Below, one piece after another: positions 23,173 to 33,700 of a stretch of 64,000 nucleotides of DNA. A program made the translations under genes and the position numbers. The stretch comes from Saccoglossus kowalevskii (taxonomy: Eukaryota; Hemichordata; Enteropneusta; Harrimaniidae). The notes under the pieces are model-generated. The model saw only the letters and a program-made list of their open reading frames with translations. It made no database searches and was not told the DNA's origin. The stretch is taken from assembly GCF_000003605.2 (NCBI RefSeq), contig NW_003109100.1, positions 113,760-177,759 on the forward strand, in the 5' to 3' direction. Each line of letters starts with the position of its first letter. The stretch's first letter is position 1.

Positions 23173-24900
23173 CTGTGGCCCATATATACAATTAGTCGGC
23201 TACTTGAAACTCGGTTGTATACTTGCAAATCGCCTCGCTACATAAAACTCACTCCGCTACTTGAACATAAAAAATCAGTCAGCTACTTGAAAATTGTTCG
23301 GCTACTTGAGAATCGCACATCTACTTGACAATTGTTCCGCTATCTTGAAAATTGCATGTTGTAAGGTAACCTTCCGACCTGAAAATATGACCCGGAAGTA
23401 CAATATGCACTGTACACCATGTACGAGTTTTTTGTCGTACGCAAAATCTCACCCATAAAGCCCATGCAAAAATCGTGGTCGAGGTTCGGTCTTTAAAGCG
23501 GTATACTCAATCATAATTTGATATAAAATGAGATATACTTTTCACGTTTAAGTTGTTCATGACGGGGGATGGATTTGGAAGTTTGGTTAAAATAGCCATA
23601 CCAATAGTGCTAAAAATGTATGTCTTATCACGTCAGTGCCCGGACAACTCGTCCAGTCCTGCAGAGTCTTAGCAGTGTGCGTGTCTACAACTACAACGAG
23701 TGCAAAGTTTTCATTCGAGGCGGAGTCAGATTTTTCCACATTCAAACATTCCTAATGTTTCAAATGTTTAGAGTCGGGGATGTAGTCTTTCATGAGTATG
23801 GTAGTCATCGACTCTGCCAACTAGTTGTACAACTTTTAACCAATGAAGAGACAGAATTCAGTTCCATAACGAGTTATTTAACATTAAACACTATTTGGAA
23901 TAACAACAATATTTCTATACGAAGTATAATAATTTATAATACTCAAGAATGCACAAAAACTAATCATGTAATTTGGTTGACAAAATCTCGATTGTCAAAC
24001 TGGATATATGCAAGTTGTACTATATCGTATAGTAGAAACAACCCGGGCGAAGATACTGTTTATGGGCTCAGAGGTACCAAGTTCGGGGAATTATCCACAG
24101 AGAAGACACACAGAGAATCGAATCGTTTCAACCTCAGAAGTCTCATCTCAGCGCCACGTCGGAACTCTCCCAAGTCCGCGTTGAGACTGCGTGCCTCGTG
24201 GTGAGCTTGCAAAGACTAACTGAGATCAGCTTTATTCACTTTTCAACTGTTGGCCAATTACAAGCGAGTTTAAGAGCTCGATGCGTGGCCTCCACACATA
24301 TAGCCAATCACGCAAAGTACTCAACACGCCATAATGTCTAATCAATTGCCCCTGATGTCGGGAAATAACTCTCATATTTATAGGCGTCTCGTTGACTTAA
24401 CCAACTTCCATAGTCGACCATTATATCAGCCAGTTGTTCCAATCACTAATTCCCCAACATACGAATGAACCTGATCATGACAAGTTACGAGCAGGTGTGG
24501 ATTACCCAGGGGTCATCAGTGAAAGTCGTTTTGGCTGCAAAAAGCGGCCTCACCGAAATACATGAAAATATAAATCATGACAAATAACTTATAATTGCAA
24601 AACCATACGGATATCTATAATATTTTAACTCTATTTATATCCAAAAAACAATAGTGTTAATTAAAAGAACAGCGTTACGTTAAGTTAAGGAGCTCCGTGT
24701 TTATGTCGATACATGGCTCTGGATTTAAATTTCAAAAATTGAATAATTGTTGTTACCGTGATTGTCATGTAGCCGTCGGTCAATTTTCAAGAAACGGAGC
24801 AATTTTCACGCAGCCAACCGGCTTTTTTTCAAGTAGCTGAGCGACTTTCAAATAACGGAGGGATTTCCATGTAGCGGACCAATTGTATATATGGGCCACC
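23173..24900. mobile_element. Foldback-like DNA transposon, arms of 19-bp repeats
   Basis: The ends are inverted copies: GTGGCCCATATATACAATT starts at 23175 and is reversed at 24881-24899. GTAA flanks both sides (23169-23172 and 24901-24904) as a possible 4-bp target duplication. Each arm (about 180 bases on the left, 140 on the right) is built of diverged units of about 19 bases with consensus (C/T)CGGCTACTTGAAAATTG. Left units begin near 23197, 23216, 23235, 23254, 23280, 23299, 23318 and 23337. The interior (1.4 kb) has a 194-codon open frame (23620-24204) with no motif I know and no transposase signature, so the copy is probably non-autonomous. Arms made of short tandem repeats are the hallmark of Foldback/Galileo-type elements. 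Assignment to a superfamily is not possible from this copy. Confidence 0.8.
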
Positions 24901-24904
24901 GTAA

Positions 24905-27900
24905 TTTATATTTGCATTATACATTATTAACGATGGACGCCCGAATGATATAAATTGGACTCGCTCAAACTGTGCAATTTATAATTTTAAACATTCTGGT
25001 TTGCCTGGTGCGGACACATTGTACTAAAAGTAATTTTGAACCAAATGACTAAACCAAACCGAACACAATTTACAGTCGACGTTGAGTTCGGTTTCTGTTC
25101 GTCCTTTTTATAATCATATGAACAATCACTGATGTGAATTCGTCGGACAGAAAATCCAATAATCCATAACTTTTGGTCGATTGCGGTAGAATGATTCACA
25201 TTACATTAATGAGAAACAAATCTGTTGGTTTTGTATACTAGTATAGCAAACGGCGGTTAATGAAGTAGTTGACCTAAATGACTCGGGTGCCACAAGTCCT
25301 AAACATGCATACACCGTCATTAAGCATTAAGCACACCACTAAACCTAGCAATGATTGGGCATGTCTGAGCATGAGACGGCTAACACGGAACACGGTGCTC
25401 ATTTCATTTAATTAAGATCTATTTCAGTCTGTGGTAGTAATATTAGCCAGTTGTCTACACGCGTAATTAGATATTCGTTGCCGCGAACGATTCAAACTCC
25501 AGCATGCGCAATTACACGTTCTGTACATGATATTCATAGTTTTTAAGATGCTTTTAAATATCTTAAAATATCTTAAATATGTATGTGCTTTAACCATGGA
25601 GTCTGGTAAATCTGTGTTTTGCAATTTCGCTTTTTAGTTTGATAAATTGTTAACTATATAAAATCATTTGGGACAATCGGGAGTTTTGGAAGAGATGATG
25701 GTATCCTGAACGCAAAGCTGAATTTCGTATTATTGAAAACAAAAAGTGAAATCGCATCCCAAAGAATGCAACATCACTCGGATGACGGTGTTATTACAAA
25801 AATTAGAAACCTTCATGCGAACTTAAATTGTAAATTGAATTCTATAACAGACTGTGATATGATCTCTTTCTCTATTGTATGCAACGCACAATATTTATCA
25901 CTTCAAACGCATTATCGGACGATGTCGGAATCCCATTCTATATTATCCTAAACAGCCATGCGTAAGAGATTTGATCACTTTGGGGGTAATTTGCATAATC
26001 GATTAAAATGCTAATTTGAGTATTATCTGTCGAACGTAGCTATATATTAAAAGAATAGGTAAGACGGAGTGAATGGTTATGTGTGTAATGTAAGCAGTTA
26101 TGACGTAGTCGGGAATTTCACGTTGTGAGGTATTGATTGCAAATTCGGTTTTCTCTTCCAATTACTCTAATTAGATTTGCTTGCTTTTCTTATACTTTGA
26201 TTCCTTCATGTATACCTTCTGCTTACACATTTAACGCATTTGAAATGTTGTTCTTTTTGTAATCGCCTTAATGAGTACAACGTACACGTCAATCAACAAC
26301 TGTCAACAAGAGAGCCTTTCAGTTATTCTACATACAAATTAAATAGCGACCGTCCCATGGCACTGAGAACAAACGTGATATATAAACATGTGGACGCACT
26401 TATGTCTACAACATGCGTTTTGTGACATGTGATGAGTTAGCAGAAAAATGCATCTTTGGGTCTATTTTAAAATAATAATTCTAGAAATGTGGTATAGTTA
26501 TGTACCATTGAACACATTGACCGCGCATAACTAGCAAAACAATTGTTTAATAATACTTATTTAGACAAAACTCTTCCGAGACCATTTGTTGTTTTTTAAC
26601 TAAAGTATATCAAGACAAATGTATGTTGAGTATTTAACAATCACATTACGTGATTCATAATTACTCGACAGAACCATGATTAATAGATAGAATGATGTTG
26701 TCAGGATATATTTAATAATAATAGATTTGGTTATGCTTCAAATACAACCATTTTTATTGTCAAGTTGTTTATTATGTTTTTCATCAAGTCAACTATACTT
26801 CTACTGTACTTAATAATCGATTGAAGATGAATAATTGTTGGTACTCTTGAACTGAACCGTTGAACACACTGAAATATATATCGAGCACTGTTCTTCTACT
26901 GACAAGAGGAAGCAACACATTAATAACGATCCTTGATTGTACTTTTCCACTATACTTTTCGTTGATGGACAAATCCATTTATATGACCAAACATTGGTAT
27001 ATTTTACAAAATAGAAACGTCTAACATCATCCATTTTAGATCATTGTTTTTATAATTTACATATACAAAATCAATCTAACATGCCTTGGTACATTTCTGT
27101 GTTTGAAAAAAGCGACATGCGCTGAGCCATAATTTATCTCTTTCCGATTACTCTTCCCATTTCAGTCATCATCAATATAATGTGGAACAGCGCACAGACA
27201 CGAACAAATGATCCGTGTTGATTGTACGTACAAAGCGTGAATTTAGTAAGTATTAATCGTTATATATATACTGAAGCAACCGGAGACTATTCCTGTTTCG
27301 TTATTACGCACGACTGATGGGCAACGCTAATCGCGAGTCCGACATTAACTCAATTTAAAATGAGCAATAAAGAGAGTGATTTGTGGGTGAGAAGGAGATG
27401 ATAGAATTATGCAAACATTTATTTTTTGGGTTAATTTCCAACCAGTGGATTTTATTCTAATGAATTAATAAAAACAACTATTCTTTTAAGCTAACATTCT
27501 TCAGGCGGGATAACTGTTATCACATCCTTGCAGTATGTTAGTTATAATAGCTGTCAGACAGACCCTGTCTGACATTCACTATTCATCAGTGTCCCCAGTT
27601 GCAGCAATAATCTCTGATCTACTAGGCAAATACTAATTGCTTATTTCTTTGTAGGTTCAATAATCTGCAAGGGGCAGGTTTTCGGCGTACCAGCACAATT
27701 ATGAAGATTATAGTTGTGTGATTCAAGTAGACTTCACATCGTCTCACTGGTTGTCGTTTTGCCTAGGAAATGCGAGCAAACTAATAGATCTTTCCATTTG
27801 GATGGTTCTTCGCATATCTATGGGTATTGCGCGTAGCAATTGTCATCCCGATCACCAGGAAGATAATTGAACTATTTATTTCCCGCGATACCGTAATTGG

Positions 27901-27920
27901 ATTTCAAAATAAACGGATTA
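24905..27920. other. Intergenic DNA, small hairpin only
   Basis: No gene was recognised. Overlapping minus-strand frames at 26793-27034 have no motif. GTCAGACAGACCCTGTCTGAC near 27555-27576 forms an 8-bp hairpin with a 5-base loop. TTTATT at 27875-27880 is a possible poly(A) signal for receptor A on the minus strand, about 335 bases past its stop. Confidence 0.5.
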
Positions 27921-27990
27921 CGAGGAATTGAACTCGAAACAACTTAGAGCGTCGGTCTTTTCCATCTAAATGCTCACAGCATTCGCTCAT
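27921..27990 (-). pseudogene. Degenerate tRNA-like sequence
   Basis: On the minus strand, TGAGCATTTAGATGG resembles an A box and CGAGTTCAATTCCTCG resembles a T arm/B box at roughly tRNA spacing. An anticodon-arm-like stretch lies between (CCGAC, loop, GTTGT). Position 33 is not T and the D arm does not pair, so this is not a working tRNA. It could be a tRNA pseudogene or a SINE head. Confidence 0.3.
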
Positions 27991-28214
27991 TACACAGATT
28001 ATTTTGTTATTAATAACGCCCTACTCAATTCACTGTCGTATTAATTGTTACAGATTTAACAATATATCACGTGCACCACTGACCTAAATTACAAGAAAAT
28101 CAACATTAACTTCGACTGACACAAGTATGGTTTACGGTGTTTATACGAACGCACTCTTAAAATAGGGGGTCCCGCGATCATTGACCGATGTTGAGTGTGC
28201 CCTTTGGTTGAAAC

Positions 28215-29510
28215 TTATAGTCGTATTTCCATGACGAAAGAGTCTTTTGTCTTGGGCTTCTTTTCACCTTTTCTATAATTCTCTACATTTCTTTCAGCGA
28301 ATATGTTAGTCTGTGTTTTGTCCGGTTCATTCGAGAAGACAAGACTCACAGTTCCACGTTTTTTCAGACGTTTTCGCTTCGACCGTTTTCCTCCATTCGA
28401 AACATTTCTTTGCGTTTTGCATCGGCAGTGAAGGGATGCTTTGAATGATTTTCGATACGTGTGACTCAAAAAACAATAACATATCGGGTTGAGCGATGAG
28501 CTGCATAATCCAAGCCACTGTACGAAGGGGAACAGTTTCATGGCTTCATCTACCGGGTGGTAGTCCGTCCAGATCGTAGCGACGTGATACGGAAACCACG
28601 AGATTGCAAATAGTAAGACTACTATTATCAGGAGCTTAATAACTTTACTTCGACTTTTATTCCGCGCTTCCAGCTGTTTATCAGGGTTTGCGCTTTTACC
28701 TAATTCGACGCTATTATTTGTCAACGCTTTGAAAATCATGGCATATGCGACGAACATGAATAACATGGGCAATGCAAACTGGATCAAAAACAGAGACATG
28801 TTATAGGCGTGTTTCAGATACATCGATCCCCATTCTTCTTGGCACGAAGTCACCTTCACTACACCGAAGAATTCCTGTGTGACTAAGCGATTAACGATGA
28901 GTATAGGAATCATCAGTATTAGTGATATAATCCATATTATTATTATCAAGATTCGTACCCGACGTCGAGTGTACAACACCTTGGCCTTCAATGGACTATG
29001 GATTGCATAAAATCTATTTAAACTCACTGCAGTCAGGATGAAGACGCTGGAGGAAACTGACATCCCCTGCACACATGGAGTAAGCTTGCACAATACTTCC
29101 CCGTAAATCCATTCCTGATATATAACATTGCCCAGTGTTATCGGCATGCACACCAACACCACAATAAGGTCGCACACAGCTAGGTTAACAAGAAAGCAAT
29201 TAATGATCGTTCTTATATGCTTGTTGCGAATCCACGCCACAATGACGAGCGTGTTGCCGATGGAGCCCAGGGTAAATGCGACTGAATAGAGCAGGATGAG
29301 CGCAATAGTAGAAGGGGAACGGTGAGTGTACATACCCTGGCGAAATAACTGAACAATCTCGTCGGCCGAATAGTCCAAGGAAAACTTATCCAAATCCGTG
29401 CCATTGCGTTCTGTGTTGTTACATCCATAACTCAACACTTGGTCGATTTCGGGATCGAGCACTATGTCCAGTAAAAGTTGTTCTACGTTCGCACTATTGT
29501 TACAACCCAT
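28215..29510 (-). CDS. Peptide-type class A GPCR, receptor A
   Basis: Single-exon gene, 431 residues from the ATG at 29510. I chose that ATG because its context is good (AACAACATGG) and because MGCNNSANVEQLLL aligns with the start of receptor B. An in-frame ATG at 29585 is possible. Seven hydrophobic segments fit a plasma-membrane receptor: TM1 about 68-92, TM2 about 101-124 with AVCD (D114), TM3 from C141 to NRF 165-167, TM4 ISLILMIPILIV, ECL2 with C223 in CQEEW, TM5 FALPMLFMFVAY, TM6 with SWFP 304-307, TM7 with NPICY 341-345. Sequons at N4, N31 and N36 suit an extracellular N-terminus. The tail has HCRC (361-364) and a basic cluster (375-385). The MIP segment of TM4, CxEEW and YRKSFKASL place it among orexin/allatotropin-, QRFP- and NPFF-like peptide receptors. 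The ligand is unknown. DRY is NRF and CWxP is SWFP. Confidence 0.95.
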   Translation of the reverse strand: MGCNNSANVEQLLLDIVLDPEIDQVLSYGCNNTERNGTDLDKFSLDYSADEIVQLFRQGMYTHRSPSTIALILLYSVAFTLGSIGNTLVIVAWIRNKHIRTIINCFLVNLAVCDLIVVLVCMPITLGNVIYQEWIYGEVLCKLTPCVQGMSVSSSVFILTAVSLNRFYAIHSPLKAKVLYTRRRVRILIIIIWIISLILMIPILIVNRLVTQEFFGVVKVTSCQEEWGSMYLKHAYNMSLFLIQFALPMLFMFVAYAMIFKALTNNSVELGKSANPDKQLEARNKSRSKVIKLLIIVVLLFAISWFPYHVATIWTDYHPVDEAMKLFPFVQWLGLCSSSLNPICYCFLSHTYRKSFKASLHCRCKTQRNVSNGGKRSKRKRLKKRGTVSLVFSNEPDKTQTNIFAERNVENYRKGEKKPKTKDSFVMEIRL

Positions 29511-29585
29511 GTTGTTTACCTGATGTGCGGAGCGTGATCGCCGAATGAAGGTTATTATACTTGCGTGGCTGATTCTACTGAGCAT

Positions 29586-30620
29586 GAGCAATGTAGTGTT
29601 CGGTGACGATGTTCGTTTTTATGTTAGAACACGCGTCAGCGGGTGAGTAATATTAGTTGTGTATACTCCCGTCTCAATATTTCAATATTAATTATTTGTT
29701 TCTTATACATTTTAATTATTGTAATTTTCCGTGGAAGTTAATTATTCCTTTTTTATTTTATTTTTATTTCATTTTTATTGGTATTTCGTGAATTTTAGAC
29801 TGGTTCAATGTATTTAATCGTTTTTTATTCTCTTTTTGAAAAGGTGATTTGTCTAAGTTGCCGTGTGACCTCATCGCATTATGGACAGCAGCCGAACACT
29901 AACACTACTGGTAACCACTAATTAAACATTTTATTTTGTTGAAGAAAGAAGGTGAAAACCCGAAACTCATATGGAGAAGAGGTGATCTGATATGTGTAAT
30001 GTTATGATTCAGAAATGGTTTTATAAATTATATATTTAGCAAACTGCTCACTCAAATGCCACAATACTACACAAAGGTTTCAAACGCTCGACCGATGGTC
30101 AATTAAGCTCAAAATTAAAATCAGAAATCTTCAAACATTTGAAAAAAAAGGAATTATTGACATTATCAAATATTATATCCATTTCTTTACAGCATTATCT
30201 GGTTGGATCACGCCGATTGTTCTTCCGGACAGCGTACTGTGCGTAATATAGTATGGTGTTCGTAACTGCTATTCATGAACCAATTAGCACAACCGCCGGT
30301 CTCTCCGTGTATATCGACACGCTTTCTTTTACATTGAAATGTAACAATATAGCCTACATGGCCTCTAGACAGAAGAAATGCACAATATCATTGTTAATTC
30401 GAGTTGTTCAATTTAGACACTAGTGTCATGACACTGTGCTAAACTAAAAAAAACATATACAGTGTGTATATTCCATAATGCACGGCAGTGTCAGGTTTAG
30501 ACCATGTCATGCTAATTTCAGTCTAATGCATCGATAAGTGCGATACTGTCATTACATGTAATAAACAATCTAGTGGTTTTATTGGTCCATTCAAGCTGAT
30601 TGACTAAATGGCTGACATTC
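29586..30620. other. Upstream region of receptor A, no clear motif
   Basis: AT-rich sequence with no recognisable TATA or CpG-rich start site. A donor-like CAG|GTAAAC on the minus strand lies just before the chosen ATG (about 29518-29526). It would remove the start if used, so I take it as chance. Confidence 0.4.
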
Positions 30621-30700
30621 TTAAAGGGCGGTGGTCGTCGAGTCGCGTCCTGTTGGATATGGAATGTATACAACGCAGCGCGGTGACCACCGCCCTTTAA
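30621..30700. mobile_element. GGTGGTC hairpin element, copy 1
   Basis: TTAAAGGGCGGTGGTC at the left end is exactly reversed at the right end, so the 80-base unit starts and ends with TTAA. The centre (about 45 bases) contains GTATAC. It is much GC-richer than its flanks. It lies 1.1 kb upstream of the receptor A start. A related element lies upstream of receptor B at 57.5 kb. Thirty bases of the right half (ACAACGCA... to CCTTTA) agree at 26 positions between the two. It is likely a MITE-like element, possibly with a TTAA target. Confidence 0.7.
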
Positions 30701-33700
30701 AACAAGGCGTCAAATAGCTCAATAATGTGTGATTTCACATTTTACCTCGGCAGAATATTGATTCTGTTAGATGTCAGTTAAAATATGCGCGTGCTTATAG
30801 TGTACGTGAAGTACCGATTCACCCCACCCCAGATTATCCACGCGGTCTAAGCACATTTCATTTGTTAACTAATTGAGTCGACTGAACGTTAACAGATTGA
30901 CCAATGGCATAGAAGACAGATTGTCTCGACAAACAGTAAACAATTATTAATTGGTGGGCGATGACGTCACGTATATAAATTTCACAATACGCTACGTCCC
31001 CATCCTGCAGCTAATCACTAATAATAAGCCCCCCCCCCCACATTTGAAATCTCACATATAGTTGCAAGAGAATGTCAACCACAAATTAAAGCATAATCAT
31101 CGTAGGAAAATCAGTAGCTCAAAACTAGGGAACGAAAAATAATATTTTTCTGCGTAGTTCTATCCCAGACTTTCTAGTGGTCGTTTTATAATTGGAATTG
31201 GCACTTTCTACATGGCAGGACACTGAAAAAATACGGCACGGCACAGTGTATGAAAATACGGTGACGATATCTCTATTCCCTGATGTCTAATTAGTCTTTA
31301 GTAATAAGACGATCACAAAATTCGACATCCTCTTAATATAGTGATTTTAAATTCTAATTAAATTTAATTATTATTTATTAAAATATTAGATAGAATTTGT
31401 CAATGCTGCATGTTTGCAAATATTTATCCTGATGTATTTTTCGACAAACACTATTTCTGTCGCTTGTGTTTGTTTTGGTGTCACATTTCCGTTTATTCCA
31501 TTTTTTATCAATTTTGGTATTCTAAAATTCATAAAACAACTCTATGGAGAGCACTAAACACAACAACAAAGATTTTCTGTTTTTGACATTGTGAAATTGT
31601 TTCCTTCATTTTGGAAAATAGCCCGAAATCCACTGATTTTGACAAGTTATGTCAGAGATATATTAAGGATATTCCAAAATGAAATATATTCCATAAACGC
31701 CAATAATAATTTTCGTGATTACCGATTACATTATTAAAATCAAAAGATAATTTGGTATATTCTCAATATGTTTGCATTTCATTTTTCTTATGACTGAAAA
31801 CAGCTGAATAAAATTACAACATATTTAGCGTATATGAACAATAACTTTAACAAATACGGTGTTTTCTCCTGTAAAAACGAAAGAATTAAACTATTCGTGA
31901 TTTGTTTTTGTTACCCATATATCTCATCTGAGTGTTCTGAGAGTCACTTTACCCTAAAACAAGCACAGTGTACACAAATGGGGTTTTCGACTATTTTAAG
32001 CTAAATGCTTTGAAATTCTAAGACAATGTATGGTTTTGGAAAACAGGTGTTCGAAATCGGTGTTAATTTATGCAAATTTGAAGACTTTCTGTGATTATTG
32101 AATACGTCTCACAAATTATGACATCTGTGTCGTTTGATAGTTACGAAGTTGATATCAGATCCGTGAGCATACAAATTTGTTTATTAAATTTGAAATTGTA
32201 CGGTTTCTCGTTTAGCATTCTGCAATATATTATAACATATACATATGAATGCTGAGAGTTTCGTCGGTTCTAAGCACTGTCTGAGCACGGTCTGGCGTAG
32301 ATCTCATAATACATGTTTTGGTACCTATATTTTAAATGTCATGTAAACAGTTGAACATCCATAAATTTTTTTAAATATATTTAATTTAATCATTAACTCT
32401 TATTGAGAGAGTCCTTATCCTGTACTTTGACTTGACCAGATTGGGGTTAACTTGCAGGCTGATCACGCATCGTCTAATGAATACTCATAGACCTGTGGAC
32501 TAGCACTAAAACTATGATGGCTGGCGATATTTCCTGATTTACGAAGCGTGAAACATTTATTTCTCCCTGGGCACCATTAACAATAAATCAGAAGCAATAA
32601 TACACGAAGAATTGTTTTTAACGACCACAATGGTATTGTAGTTATTTGCTATAACATTTCTTTTTACAATCCTGTCGCGATCTCTGCAGAAACACTCTAT
32701 TATGTCTGCCTGGAGTGGCAGTTATGTGTATTGTAATTATTTTTTTCACATTACTACAAAATTATTAGTATGCCAGACATTTTGTTACCCCCCTAGGAGT
32801 CATTTAGTATTCTCTGAGCAATTTGCATATTCAAAAGGCCGTGTCTATTGGACAAGACGTCGTACGTTCAATGTTCTTACAATTCAAATCTCAATACAGT
32901 TGGTTTGGTGACTTCAAGCAACTAAACTACGTTGGTGGTACCCGGTGTTAGGTATCCCGTGACAAGCATTATGCAAATTGGCATGTCGTATCGCAATAAT
33001 CACATTCTGACTCATAACGAAAAAACATGGCATTTACTCACACGTAATAAGTTAAACATCATTGTGTATGTGACAACTTGGCGAATAAAATGAAAAAAAA
33101 AACACACCACGAGATTCGCTTTTCCTAGGCATTCGTTTTCTCCATTAGACATGTGTGTTTAATTCTTGTCAAGGTCCGGGACTATCAGTACTGCAACTGC
33201 AATATATACGTACAGTGAACGGTCATTGCGGTAAATGCATTCACATATTCACGAAGTAAGAATATTCGAACTTAGTGAGTCACTGACACCTGCATGGGCT
33301 ATGCTCAGCTTTGAAGCCATGCCTTCCGGTGAGATTAAGGAAATTAGAAGAAGAATAAAAAAACGGAATAAAAGTCGTTAGGTGCGAATGAGTAACCAGA
33401 GACTGTCCTCTAGTCTTGGTACGGTTAATTGGTAATTACATTCCCTCCACTAGATACATTATTGTAGCTGTTCGTCACCCCGAGGGGGGGAGTGGTGGCA
33501 GAACTACGTGCTTAGTCTGACACGCTGTACTCTGTATTCAACACCGTATGCAATTAGGTCATGAACTCAGAAACACCTCAGACCAGGTTAGTTATAATAA
33601 CGGAAGTTATTTTTGGTTTAAGGGGCTTCCGTTCATTGAATATTCACAAAAGTCAATTGCACATTTGTACACTGATTGTTTTCGAGGCAGTAGCACTATG

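Noticed and set aside
29511-29591. 27-codon N-terminal extension of receptor A
   Set aside because: The frame opens on TTG, not ATG. The first ATG (29585) lacks alignment to receptor B, whereas the ATG at 29510 has good context and aligns.
30961-30980. CRE plus TATATAAAT as a promoter of an unknown gene
   Set aside because: No ORF or exon-like block follows on the plus strand within several kb, so it is kept only as a note on the intergenic region.
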